Shown piece by piece: positions 1-12,119 of a stretch of 64,000 bases of DNA. The notes under the pieces are model-generated. The model ran no database searches, had not been told where the DNA came from, and saw only the letters and a program-made list of their open reading frames with translations. The DNA comes from Phycomyces blakesleeanus NRRL 1555(-) (Eukaryota; Mucoromycota; Mucoromycetes; Mucorales; Phycomycetaceae). The stretch is from contig NW_017265154.1 in NCBI RefSeq assembly GCF_001638985.1, positions 682,001 through 746,000 of the forward strand, given 5' to 3'. Every line of letters starts with the position of its first letter. The stretch's first letter is position 1. The position numbers were made by a program, and so were the translations under genes.

Positions 1-58
1 TTCAGTTTTCTCCGTCTTATCTTGGCATATTTTTATAGATATATCTAACGCCAGTATA

Positions 59-655
59 TTAACCTACCCAGTCAATATATCGCTCATAGCCGTGGTCAAG
101 TTTAGTCAATCCACTCGTTGTTCCCGAGAAATGACCCTTTTGACTCCTTTCTATATTCTGTTCGGGTCGCATTTGAAAAACTGGATGAATCGCAGTTTCG
201 ATAGTAATGAATTTTGAAGGCGTATCAAAAACTGATGCTATGGGGGCCAAATTGATTGCTGTCTCCTCATTCTTTTTAGAATGTCTTCGTGATGAATTTT
301 GAAAAGGAGGATCCGTAAAAGATGAGTGAGGACCAGAAGAATGGTTCGGTTTTGTTTGTCTTGATGGGAATGTTTTTTTGGCTGGTTTTGGCTTGGCATT
401 AATTGAAGCATTTATTTGTATATTCTCACTTTTAGCTTTCGATTTCTGTGAGCTGTTCTTTGCTGTGAATGAGGTTTGGGCAGACGATGATTGTTCAATT
501 GTTTTTTCTACTGTTATCGCTTCTTGATTATTATCTTCTTTCTTTCGCTCTCTTCTTTTATTTTCTTTTCTTTTGTCTGGTACAGCTTTTTTAGGCAAGG
601 TAGGTAAAGGATCCGATTGAATCGGTTTAAATTCATGTGCAAATGGATTAAGCAT
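59..655 (-). CDS. Partial gene: N-terminal exon of a putative PABP-binding (PAM2 motif) protein
   Basis: The frame opens at the ATG at 655 and stays open for 198 codons. The first residues, MLNPFAHEFKP, fit the PAM2 consensus (L-N-P-x-A-x-x-F-x-P), which docks on the MLLE domain of poly(A)-binding protein. The rest is polar, Lys/Ser/Thr-rich and probably disordered, with basic clusters around residues 27-42. No folded domain is visible. At 62-68 the coding strand reads TGG|GTAGGT, a good donor in phase 0 just before the stop at 59, so this is probably exon 1 of a longer protein that continues left of the window. PAM2 at the extreme N-terminus occurs in several families of RNA-associated proteins; which family this is cannot be told here. 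The coding region is fairly sure, the PAM2 call is motif-based, and the full-length identity is unknown. Confidence 0.6.
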   Translation of the reverse strand: MLNPFAHEFKPIQSDPLPTLPKKAVPDKRKENKRRERKKEDNNQEAITVEKTIEQSSSAQTSFTAKNSSQKSKAKSENIQINASINAKPKPAKKTFPSRQTKPNHSSGPHSSFTDPPFQNSSRRHSKKNEETAINLAPIASVFDTPSKFITIETAIHPVFQMRPEQNIERSQKGHFSGTTSGLTKLDHGYERYIDWVG

Positions 656-2498
656 AGTGATTACGGATTTGGTTCAATTGATCTCCAAGCAAGCTTATTC
701 TATTGTGACGTGTTTTTTCTTTAACCAAAGACATTCCAAATAGAATACGTTTTCTTGTGTCTTATCAAAGTACTAATGTCATTCTAGGCCACATATAGAG
801 GCTAAAATAATATCTTAATAGATTTAATCGAAAGCACCGAAGAGAAGAATGAGCAGTTTTTGGTGTTTATTAATACAAATAAATAAATTATATTGCTTTA
901 AAAGAATAACCAAACTATCTTTTAAGAAATGCTTATTTTTCAAGACACACTAAACATTTAATATAGTTAAATTTGGTAGTTTTATTATTTTATTACTATC
1001 ACTATACCAGACATTGCTATATAGAGCTCTGCCTGTGTGATTTAGTCCAAAATGACTGGTGCGAAATTTTACACTCTACTCAAACATCGTCTTGAAATTG
1101 AATAATAACACCAAACCATATATTGATCTTTAGAGCATGACGTTCTCAAGATGGAAGCCGGTGTTTCCTGTTAGGATATAACATTTTGAAGTAGTATTCG
1201 AGATGAATATTTTATTACTCCCACACACATATATATATATTACAGAATGTATGCTAGTAGTGTAAAACTATATATAAAGGCATATATTTAATATGACACT
1301 CTTTGTACTCAGTTAAACCCATTGTACTGTCTTGTATTAAAGAGGGTGTGCACTTGTATCAATCTACACACCTATTACTATACTTGTCAATTTTTTTTGC
1401 TGCTGCATAAGAAATTTATTACATTGCTAAAAACAAACAGTTCTTACTTCCTATGAAAGATGGGCAGGTGCCTGAAAATTATCAATAAGGACACAAGGTG
1501 TGGAGATAAAGCAGTAAGCCAATAAGTGCAAAGACATGAAGAAATTCAGAAAAGTCAGGAAATTCAGAAATTCTTGAAACAAAACGAAAAGAAAGGAATG
1601 TTAAATAATATAATAGGGGAAGTATAATGAGTATAAAAGAGAGAAGACTAGTTTATAAGATAGGATGACTGAAAGAAAATTGTATTCCATACTCTATCAA
1701 ACTCTGGCTGTAATGCATTGGACTAATGAATCGGTTTTCGCTTTTTTGTTGAACCTGGTTTACATCACGGTTCATTGCCATAGGGGCACTCAACATGATT
1801 TTACATATCTTTTTGGTTTTCGAAAACAATATTATTTGACAAAGAGTCTTTTATAGACGTAAAAAAAACTGACGTCCAATAAAATTGCTACGAGCATTCT
1901 CTAATTATACCGAGCCGTAAATTACCTGAAGAAGATGTAAATATACATCTTATATTATTCAGGCTTTATAGAATTTTGATGGGAAATATATACAAGTTCA
2001 CATCTTCTCTATTAAAGTAGCTTTATAATAATACATTTAGGCTGTTAGGGATCAGGAACACTTATCGGGCTTTGGACAAATAGTCATATTGAGGTGGTCT
2101 GGTAAAATCAGAATGTCGGTTCCCGTCAGAAAACGTCGTACCTCAGGATTAGCGCCAATGCATAACATACTAACGCATGGCTTAAATTACAGTACACATT
2201 TACCAAACTCATTCCAGCGTGTTATACCACGGTTCCTGAGGTATTTTAAATTGCTATTGGGTTACTATATCAACATTTGGAAAAGTAGATACTGTGAGAG
2301 TAATATTTATGAAAAAGAGGCAACTAATATTGTTGATATATTACTATATTAGAATCTTCAGTAAGTATTGCCGAGATGTGATGCCTTTTAAACAGGCTGA
2401 AACACTTTCTGAAATTACCTTTATTCTTTAATTCATATAGAGCAATATAAATAAGAATTTCTTTTATCAACTTGGATTAATGGTTTGTCTTTTCTTGA
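656..2498. other. Gene-poor AT-rich stretch upstream of the left-edge gene
   Basis: No convincing gene. Short open frames at 1665-1856 (+) and 2089-2352 (+) have no recognisable motif, no splice partners and AT-driven composition. The block at about 2080-2240 is more GC-rich than its surroundings and could be a remnant of something older, but I cannot name it. The promoter of the left-edge minus-strand gene should lie just right of 655. Confidence 0.5.
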
Positions 2499-4361
2499 TA
2501 GAACATATATTTCTCAATCTCTTCAAAAGTTAGGTTGAATTGCTTTTTTGGTAGCGATTTAAGGAAAATTGATGATGTTGATATTGCAAAATCAAAGTAT
2601 CTTTGAACACTTTTACCTAAGCAAAACAACAAAAAACTACCATGCAAATCAACCATATAAATGAATCGGTTGTAATAATCGGCATAAATGCATTAAGATC
2701 TCGAATCACTTCATCCAATTCAATATTACAATGTCTCTTTTATGATATTCATGCTTAGCTTACTTAATATGCCCTATGCCATCATCTTATCTTTTAAAGA
2801 CTGTAATATAAAAAAAAGGTTTTTAGATAACTAGTATTGTTCCATAAATATATCCGTATTAAACTTCTTGTGTACAGTCTGTGTAAATAGAAGAGGACAT
2901 TACTGGCGTATTCAATTCACCACACCATTTCTGCCTCTCTTTCAAACACGCATTTCTTTATTCCTTCTCATCTCTCTTTTCTCTTCATTTTTTTTCTGAC
3001 TTTTCTCTCTTTCTCTCTTTTTCTTCCTCTTATTTTAATACATCTTTACAATGTCCATCCGAATTAGCCAAATTCAGTATTATATATTTCGCGCAATTAG
3101 CATTCTCAAGAATCGTCTCAACTTTACCGCCAAAAGCACCCTATACAATCAAACACGGTGATTGACACAATTATAATAAAAGACATATTATATTATATTA
3201 ATCTTCAGATTTATTTAACTAGATTAATTTTTCTTATAAATGTGTCTGTCCTAATTACAACAGTAACTTCTTCAATCAAGTAAAAAAAAAGTTTAAACGC
3301 GTATTTTTTTATTAGAGTCAACAACAGTTTAAAAATTATTTTATTTATTAAACTTATACATAAAGCTATTTTATTTCATATAATTTCACTTAATGTTCTT
3401 TTACTAATGTAAAAGAATAAAAAGCATGACACCAAGTTCTTTGTCCCCGCATTACGCGGCTCAATCTCCCTCAGGACGTAAACCTGTCTTGGTAGCGAAG
3501 GAGGTGTGGGAATGGTGTTAATCCGTGGCGTAAGACAACAACCGGGTTCATCCCAACTGCCCTATCTCATCACTGAGAAGGGCCTGCGAACGTACCAGAG
3601 AAACCTACCACAAAGTAGCAGGGTCCAGCGTGTTCGACTACCAAGCAACACCGTCAGTTCCAGAGAGCTTCGAACAAGGACTTCATGAAGAGTCGGCAGT
3701 AAACTCCACTTCCTCCCCGTCCTCCACTCAATAAACTTTCATGATGCTAACTCGGCGGCAGCTTTTTTTAAACATTGCTCGTCGCCATTGTTTCAGAAAT
3801 TATACAATTAAATTCACAATTCAGAACAATGTTGATCTGCGCCTCTAAGAATTAACCAAGAAGCTAGAGACGACGCACTTCCGCTTTTTCCTGCACAGAA
3901 TGGAAAAAGAATGTCTCCCAATCGACCCATAGGTAGCGCGTCAAACTCAACTACAGGCAATCAGGGGGTACCCGTCTCCAGAGTATAAAAAAAGCTAAAG
4001 AGAAGAAAACCGTGTCGGTTGAATGGGCTTTATTTTGATATACCCGCAGTCTGCGACTAAAGTTTGGGACTGCGCTTTTTTTTGCCAGGGGTGTTTTTTG
4101 CCTCTCACGTCAGAGCAGTGACATAGCTGTATACTCTTTTTAGTAGGATTGTGTAACTGTTCTATGACAGTAGGAGCAGCTTATAGATTTAATCAGACAA
4201 ATATTGCAAAGTGAAGTAAATCAAAGCAAAGAAGCAAAGAAGTAAAAAGAGTAACGAAGGGTTTAGTTTTAATCGGTATAGCAATAACTCTTAAAGTGGA
4301 GTACAAGTTTCTATAACGGCGATTTGTAGGTTACTCTGAAGTGGTCTGTGCACTTTTTGTT
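2499..4361 (+). mobile_element. 1.86-kb dispersed repeat, left copy (inverted relative to the copy at 24241-26111)
   Basis: The sequence from about 2499 (TAGAACATAT) to about 4361 (CTTTTTGTT) recurs as its reverse complement at 24241-26111; similarity stops abruptly at both ends, and the flanks are unrelated. The copies differ by scattered substitutions and are most diverged near 4160-4240. Inside are a CT-rich tract (about 2930-3035), a short ORF at 3051-3161 identical in both copies, a GC-richer block (3430-3770) with a 60-codon frame (3506-3688) whose translation is identical in both copies, an AATAAA at about 3730, and a TATAAA-like stretch at about 3985. No transposase, reverse transcriptase or TG...CA LTR ends are visible. 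It is probably a non-autonomous mobile element or a solo fragment of a larger one; its class is unknown. Confidence 0.75.
3051..3161 (+). CDS. 36-aa ORF inside the left 1.86-kb repeat
   Basis: A 36-codon frame begins with ATG at 3051, directly after about 100 nt of CT-rich sequence and the context ACA-ATG, and stops at TGA 3159-3161. The same 111 bases appear unchanged on the minus strand at 25450-25560, while other parts of the repeat differ. The product is basic (ends LYNQTR) and matches no family I recognise. The last bases, ACACG|GTGATT, could also be a splice donor, so it may be a first exon. This could equally be a chance frame in a conserved leader. Confidence 0.25.
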   Translation: MSIRISQIQYYIFRAISILKNRLNFTAKSTLYNQTR

Positions 4362-5536
4362 GAAAAGCAAAAAAAAAATGTGTGCTTGTTCAAGGAAGCT
4401 CAAAAATAATCAAACGGATAGCTGCGAGGAAGTGAATATACATACACACTTTGTCAGAAAGAAAAACAAAGCTAACAAATAAGAAAATATTAGAAGTAAT
4501 TGTCTGAACCACATCGCTACAAATAGTACATTGCCGAGCTCCGAAATCAAGTTGTATCGCAATGAAGTAAATCGGTAACTGAAAATGTCATGAGTATCTC
4601 CCACAAAAATGAGCGATAGGTATAGTATGAGTTGAAGGATGGTGTAAAACAGAACAGTTATTTTTCTCGAGTTAGAGTATCTAGACTAAAAGATTATTCA
4701 AAGCAAAAGCATGAGTCATGACATATACATTGATATCCAAAGGAAGAAAAGCCTTTCACTCTTAGTGTACAACCGTTACCGACCTTGACAAAAGATATTT
4801 TATTTTCCAGAATGGTGGCCCAAGTTTTCACACGGGAGCATATGGCTGATTGTATAAGAGGGTCCATTGGATAATATATATAATTTCTTTAAAAAAAATC
4901 GACCATAGATAGAGTTCTCTTGAGTGATAAGCTGATAAAATAAGGAGCCCAGTCACCTCTTTGAACAATATTGAGTTGACCTCGTAGGAGAGATCGGCAA
5001 TATTAGACGTGCAATTTGCAAGAAGTTTGGTTTGAAACATGCAGAGCCGATTCCAAATGATAACTGATACCCGCAGAGTTACTACATCGTACTAGTACTC
5101 TGTCCATTTTGTTTTATTATATATTTTCAATTTCGTTTACGTAAATGTCTTAACATTTGTTTCTACCGCATTTATAATATTTAGCTACATTATATATAGA
5201 GAATTTTCCTTATGAATAAAGGCTATATGTATCTATTTATAAGTTCATTTTGATCTATTTTAAACTAATATTATTATTATTGTCATCGAAGGTGAGAAAA
5301 ATCTGTTAGAATTGAATTTGAGTATTCTATTTTTTCAATTTAAATGAACTGTTTCAAAATGAAAGTAAATACTTTGTGTACATAGCTCGTACGGATATCT
5401 CAATACTAGAATGGTTGTATTATAATTACTACCATATATTTAAATAATACAGTGTAGAAAATGTGATGCTTTATATACAAATACAGAGTCAATTGAAGAT
5501 TGGGTATCTTTTTTTTGTGTGTGTGTGTTTTTTTTT
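4362..5536. other. Intergenic region 3' of the formin gene
   Basis: No supported gene. Minus-strand frames at 4410-4604 and 4828-5040 are short, lack motifs and have no splice partners. The part next to 5536 is AT-rich with a T/GT run at 5509-5539 and is probably formin 3' UTR and terminator. Confidence 0.5.
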
Positions 5537-8500
5537 TCATCCAATATGTCTTTTGGATCTTACTCGCAAATGAAGCGATCGATCAAGTGCCGTTCTTCTG
5601 GTACTTTTTTTCGGTCTAGTTAATTTACCGTAAGTACCTCGACTTGCACCAGGCAACCCATCGAGAGTCTCATACTCATCATCATCCCCATCGTCATGCT
5701 CTTTTTCTAATACTACCTCTTCTTCTTGTTGATCTTTTTCTTTATCCGCTTCTACGACTTCATTTTCATCCGCATTCTCACTATGTTCTATAGTTTCTTC
5801 CACAGCTGACTCCTCTTCTACAGGCTCCATTGTATTTTCTGTACCATCCATAATACTGATAGGAAACGGAGAACCTTTGATCGCTTCGTCCATATCTTCA
5901 TTTTGAATCGAAAGTAGCATCTTCTGGGCACGCATAGAAACGGAGTCCGAGTAGATCGAATGAGTACTTCGCACACTACCTGAGCGTGGTCGGCGTCGTT
6001 GATCAGCATGTCGTCGTATCTTTGGTTCACTGCCGGCTCTCAGCTTCTCCATTAGGCTATCCATAATAGCCTTCTGATCATCATCGCCAGTATCTAAATA
6101 AAGGAAGAATGAAAGAATGTAAGTAAGTATGAGTGTAAGTATGAACGAATGAAATAAGTGAGTAAATTAGGTAAAGTACGATTTAGTTTGATTATAATCT
6201 ATATTTTTCTGGGTTTTGCTTTACTTGTATACTCACATTGACTGATTTCAACCCCTTTGGTTTTGATAGGTAAGCCATTACGTGAGCGATTGCGTTTTTC
6301 TTGATCTCGTAACCTTTGCTTTTCGATTCTTTCACGTTTTAATTGTGCTTCTCGTACATCGTTGTAGCATTTCTGCAAATTGATATATGAAACATATTAA
6401 TTGCTGGTTTTTCTTCTTCTTAGAGTAGTGTATATATAATCATTTCTATGTAATAGGCAATAGTACAATATAAAACAATTGATTTACCTCCCAATTAGCA
6501 GTAAACGTTCTGAAAATTCCAAAGAATTCATCCGAAGTAACTTTCTTTGGATCTTCGCCAAAGTATTTTACCACACTATTGTATGCTTCTTCTGTGCCAA
6601 CCTTGAGGTGAGACAAAGCATCGACATCAGATGTGGCCACCTTGTGAAAGTCTGTCATTATTGAAGCAAATGAATCGTCTTGGCTGTAAGTATCTGAATC
6701 GGGATTGTAATGGTCTTTCAATTCCTTATCAATTTGAGCAAGACCTTTGTTAATGCTCAAATATTCGCTTTCAATATCACTAAGAGACACTAAAGCAAAA
6801 TTGGATATAAGCATTATTCATTTAATAAGCTTTTCTTTAAAGACAAAATTGTTAAATAAAAATACTTGCCTCTTGCTGCTTCTGTACAAGGCTCTAGCTC
6901 TTCAATAAAGTGTAACATCTGAGGAAAATTCTTATCTACTGTGCCAGCAAGAAAATGCAAAAGCGTTATGGAATTAGATGTTCCTTTTGTATCAACAAGC
7001 TTATAAATGTTGAGACAAAATTAAAGTCAGTACTAATACACAACAAGAATAAAGAGATAATTGAAGTAAAGTAAATTAAATTAATAATATATATATAATA
7101 TACCTTGTTAATGCTGGAAATACGAACTCCAAATGCACCACCACGATTTGTATTCCCATTGAGAAAGTTTCCCAATAAAAGAATAAGCTATTAAAATATT
7201 TACCAAATGAATATTACAGCTTATTAAAATGATAATGATTATACTAATTAGTTTTCAACTAATGTGTTTTACCTGAAGAAGTTCCTTAAACGAAGTGGAG
7301 TTTTCTAGTATTATGGAGGCTTCCAAGACAGCTGTCATTTGCTATACACAAACACGAACGCGCAATTAATATTTAGTACAAGGATATAGACTTATGCGTG
7401 TGATGATAAACCTACGGCGTTTAATCTGTTGTATCGATCCCAAAAGGTGGTTTTAAAGAGCATACACTCGACTCTTTCTTTAAACCGAGGAATTTCCATA
7501 ATCTATATAATTCAAACATAAACTGTCAATGGCATCTACCTATTTGAAAACGTGCGCGTATCTATATATAAATATATATATAAGCTACCTGTAGACAGAA
7601 TTGATCTGGATGAGATAGACTTTCACGTTTTTCGGGGGGGCCTTCAAGATATGGCAAGAGATGTTTCTGTTCATCAGCTGTTGGTCCTTTGGTCAAGACA
7701 TTTGTCAAGATTTGCTCATCCTCAAAATAAGGATCCATGGCAAGGATATGAGCACCAATTTTATCAAAAGGAATCTTTTTAGTGATACTTGATGTAAAGA
7801 GATCTATTAAAAAATGAAAAGAAATAAATACACAGCTATAAATAATCTTTGTACAGTATCTCTCTATGTATCTATATAAAAACCAAATTTCTTCTTCTTT
7901 GTTTCTTTTAAAAAAAAATAGTGCCTCACCAACTTGATACGCTCTCTTTGGATCCAATATCTGGGTCACCTCTTTGACTTGACGTGTTTTTAACTGGCCA
8001 GTCGGTTTTTGGGCGAATGTCTTTTCAATGTCGTCAAATACACCCGCCTTTGACAGCTTGTACTCAATTGACTGTTCGAATGGCGTACTGGGCTGATCTG
8101 GGGTAGTGTCTGATTTACGATGGCCAACATGACTCCAAACAGTCTGGCCAATGTTCATATAATTGATCTTTTCCCACTCCACAAATTTAAGCTTTTGGTT
8201 GGCACGAAAATTGCTGGGTTTCCAACCAGTAATACCAGGCATTGCAGGGAACATCGGGCTTCCCATTGGTCCAAAATTGTTTTCTCCGACTCCAGTGGTA
8301 CCAGGTTCAGGGTTTTGTACCTGAGATCCAGGTGGCGCAGGAGGCCCCGGCGGGGGTGGGGGTGGGGGCGGAGGCGGAGGCCCAGGCGGGGGTGGAGGTG
8401 GAGGTGGCGGTGGAGGTGGAGGAGGAGGCGGTGGAGGAGGGGAAGATGCAGACGCAGACACAGATGCAGATGCAGATCCAGGAGGTCCGCTATCTGATGA

Positions 8501-11500
8501 TAAAGATAATAATGAAGGTAAATATTGCTGCTGTTGTATAGGATTTGAAGATGTGCCATCAACAGAATAATCAGATCTATCTTGTAATTTGGCTAGATAT
8601 ATCACAAGTACGCCAAAAGTATAAGCACGTACACATACACACACATACATACATCTGCATATATGTTTATATGTATATATGTTGATATGCATGTATGTGT
8701 ATGTGTATGGATGTTGAAATAAAAATATGTAGTTTACAATTTAAATTTAAATATAAATATATATATATATATATATATAGTTCTTACCTCCAGACAAAGG
8801 TTCCATCGAAAGTCTGTTTGGAGTGGTTGTTTCACGCGAGCTTGAAGAGTGTCTTCGACTATTTTCTCCACTCTCATTTGTCTTGTGACTAGAGAAACTA
8901 CCTGACTCTGTGTTTGAGACTGATGTATCTTCTTCTACACTAGGTTTTGGTATTGGCTTGCTGCTGACAATTCCACGGGCCAAGACGGGTTCTCGTTTGG
9001 GATATTGTGTGCGTTTGACAAGGTTGTTAACCCGCGATCCGAGTTTTGTGCGTAGTGAATTTTTGAAAGTTTCTGAAAGACTGCCGGATTGAGCTACATA
9101 GATGGGATCCAAAGACTCTGCCTATTTTGATTTAGTTATATTATATATAAATAAATTTAAAATAAAGGGGGTGTGGCACACATATACAATACACAAAATA
9201 CCACTATTTGGTTAGTAAATCTTGGCTTTTGTGTGTATATCTCGAGTTAAGTAGTTTTATATTTAAAAGACTTGCCGAAAGAGTTCTCTTTTCAGGATCG
9301 TAATTAGGGTTTTGGACATTCCACATCTTAATATCCGTATCAGCCTTGTTCTTTCGGATTCGGGCAGCCTTATCTTTTGAGGCTCCATGTTCTGTCAACT
9401 GACGAACATTCTCACCGAGTTGTTTCAGCTTCTCGTTCATGCTCTCGAGTGTGCGCTGGTGCTCTATTCGCAAATCATCCAACCGCTGCCGAAGTACAGA
9501 ATTGGCTTGCTGTGCAAAGCCTAGTTTGCTTTGAAGTGCATCATTTGTTGATTTCAACTGACCCACAAGCCCATCTTAAATAAATAAATAAGATTTTCAT
9601 TAGATGCTACAAACAGCACATATGTGTATAGCTTACCTGATTTAAGATTCACTTGTAGTTTTAGTACAGCCTCTCGCTTTAAAGCTTGAGCAGCCATTTC
9701 TTTTGCCTCCTCTGCTTCCTTTTGAGCCAATTCTAGCTCATCTTCTTCAGCAAACTTGGCTACCAGATCTTTGACTTTAACTCCATAGGCTTCCGAGAAA
9801 CCATTTGACACCCCATCTTGTTCAAGCATCACTTGCGTAACCAAGGACTCTATTAGCTGAAAGTATCGATCCCTAAATTATGGCACCGACAGGTTTGAAT
9901 ATCTTTTGATAGTTACATGATTTTATTTTCTTGTCTTGTCTTGTTTAAAGTATATGTATATATACCACAAAGACGTATAATATGTACCTTTTTTCTGGAT
10001 CGTTTTGAACTTGAAGCATGTGCTGTAGAATGCTCTGAAGATGCTCATAGGCACGAGTGCCCTGAACAGATGATGTAATTCTTGACACCATTTCACCTGG
10101 GTCTTTAGAATCGTCAAGTTGAGAGGCACCATAGATCGCATCCGTATCACTTTCTTCAAGATCCTTAAACTCTTTTATTTTTCTGTTCAAAAACTCGTTG
10201 TTCAGGTCAGAGAGCTTTTGGAGAATAGAAGACAGTCCAGCCTTGTACAGCTGGTTTCTCAATGTGGTCCTGACATGTTGTTCTTCAACAGTATCGGGGT
10301 CAAGAATGGCATTGACCAGAAGTAAATTTGACAACTAGAAAATGCATTTCTCAATAAGTTGTTCTTTCTAAATTATATAAAAAAATAAAGAAAATATGTG
10401 ACTATGCACACACACACACACACATACATGTATATGTAATGATTGAACTAAACTCTTTATATTTATTCATTTTAAAAAGAAACACACGTACTGCATAATC
10501 GGCCAATTGAGCATCCATGCTACCCGAGGCACCCGTGAGTCTCATGTCTTTACTGGCACCAACCATAGAGCCCATTTTTCCTCTGCCATCCAGCATTTTG
10601 TCAAATGAGGTCAGCCAGGCATTGAACGGCCCGGCTTCACTTTCGTCCTGAAGCAATTCAAGACCTCGCAGTACAATTTGGTGGCCAGATGGTTGTTCAC
10701 AGTATGAAATAAAGGTGAGTGCTTCGACTGTGAGACGCCTGACTGCCACGATAGGTGAAAGAACTGAACGTGCAAGAGTATGGATGTATTGATGCTTATC
10801 CAATGCTTCTTCAATTCCATACTTTTAAGTTTTTTTTTAAAAGAAAAATTGAAATAAAATGAAGATCCATATTATTTGAATAAAAAAAATCCCTTTGCTG
10901 TTATTACCGTTGATTTATTTATTCGTTACTTACCACATTATTAAACATAAACCGTAAGCATTTGACAATCTCATGTTCGACCTGAGCGTCATCTTGATTT
11001 CTAAAGAACACAAATAAAATCAGCAAGAAATAGAGAAGAATGATAGGATAGGATAGGATAGTATTTGCTTATTTATTCTTCTTCTCTTTTGCTCTCTATT
11101 ACTTACCTTTCTGGCTTTTGGTTGATTCTCCCAAGCTCCTCAGTAATTACTCGCATGCCATCCTTTTCAATAAACTCTTTTACCCAGCTGAGTGGCATGG
11201 TGCGGAGTCTGACGGCAAGATCGGACACTAGTTTATAAGGAACATCGTGGGCGTCCGTGCGGAGGAAAGATTGAATGTAGTAACTGGGAGATCGCTGGAC
11301 GGCCTCTGCTTCTCTGTAATTGTATCGTGTAGACTGAGCTTTACTACCACTACCACTACCACTACCACTGCTGACATTGCTGTTGATAATACTATTGTTA
11401 ATGACGTTGTTGGTTCCGGAGATTGAGGAGGTTGGCTGTGCTCCTTCGAATTTGGCTAGCTGGCCTTCGTTACAGAGAATCCACCATTTTTTGTCAGCAG

Positions 11501-12119
11501 ATAATTCCCTCAGACTGGCCTGGGTTGGCTTGAGATTGAGTCGGTCCTGAAACAAGACGGGGGGTGAATAGAGCATACATAGAGAGATAGATATAGGGAA
11601 GAGGTGAGGTGATGTTTTCTAGATTGGATTGAATTGGTTTGTAGAGAAAGTATAATGCCTTACGGCTACTTTGCTAAATAATCGGTCAATTTCTGCATCG
11701 TCTGGTCTTGGTTGGCTAGATCTATCGTCAAGTCGACTTCCTGTAAGCCATGGTTGAGCCATGGAATGACTACGACTAGACGCGTCTGCTGCTAATGCAT
11801 ATATATATAAAGAGAGAGAAAGAGAAAGAGAAAGAAAAATGAAACGAATGTCATTGGTTGAATTATGTAAATGCTTTATTAAAATAGAAAGTAGAAAGTA
11901 GCCTTTACCTGCATCCCAATCGTGATGGCGATTCGCAGATGATTCTGATGTGTGAATAGGACTAGAGGCAGAAGAGGTGGGATTTGGTTGGCGAGTGCCT
12001 TGTGGAGAGGCAAGTGAGGAAGTTTGATTGCGTGCAGACTGTGTGTCTATTGTAGGATTGTGTTGGCGAGATTTCGACTTTAGGCGTCGTCGTCCGCCAA
12101 TATTTGAAAAGAGGTCCAT
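5537..12119 (-). CDS. Diaphanous-type formin (Bni1/SepA-like), 18 exons, 1544 aa
   Basis: Formins nucleate and elongate unbranched actin filaments for polarised growth and septation. Exons on the minus strand: 12119-11909, 11791-11664, 11546-11107, 11000-10934, 10821-10492, 10334-9988, 9872-9637, 9574-9276, 9121-8788, 8592-7930, 7803-7589, 7502-7416, 7341-7273, 7187-7104, 6999-6870, 6789-6488, 6372-6237, 6093-5537; the frame closes across all of them. Domains: disordered N-terminus; Rho-binding GBD and FH3 helices (about 100-590); coiled coil (about 590-690); FH1 with long proline runs (about 845-885); FH2 (about 905-1310) including TVWSHVG, GNFLN and KLVDTKGTSN; then a DAD near 1366-1380 (MDSLMEKL plus a following Arg patch), implying autoinhibition released by Rho GTPases. 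Introns 8 (9275-9122) and 15 (6869-6790) use GCAAGT donors. Family assignment is firm; individual exon ends in the N-terminal half are less certain. Confidence 0.93.

Noticed and set aside
3490..3560. tRNA or tRNA-derived gene suggested by GGGTTCATCCC
   Set aside because: No acceptor stem or cloverleaf can be drawn around it, and the A-box match is poor.
4828..5040. Minus-strand 70-codon ORF near the formin 3' end
   Set aside because: No homology is recognised, there are no splice partners, and nothing supports expression.
8120..8541. Plus-strand ORFs rich in Arg/Trp/Gly or Glu/Val opposite the formin FH1
   Set aside because: They are antisense frames opened by the GGN repeat that encodes polyproline; they have no start context or domains.
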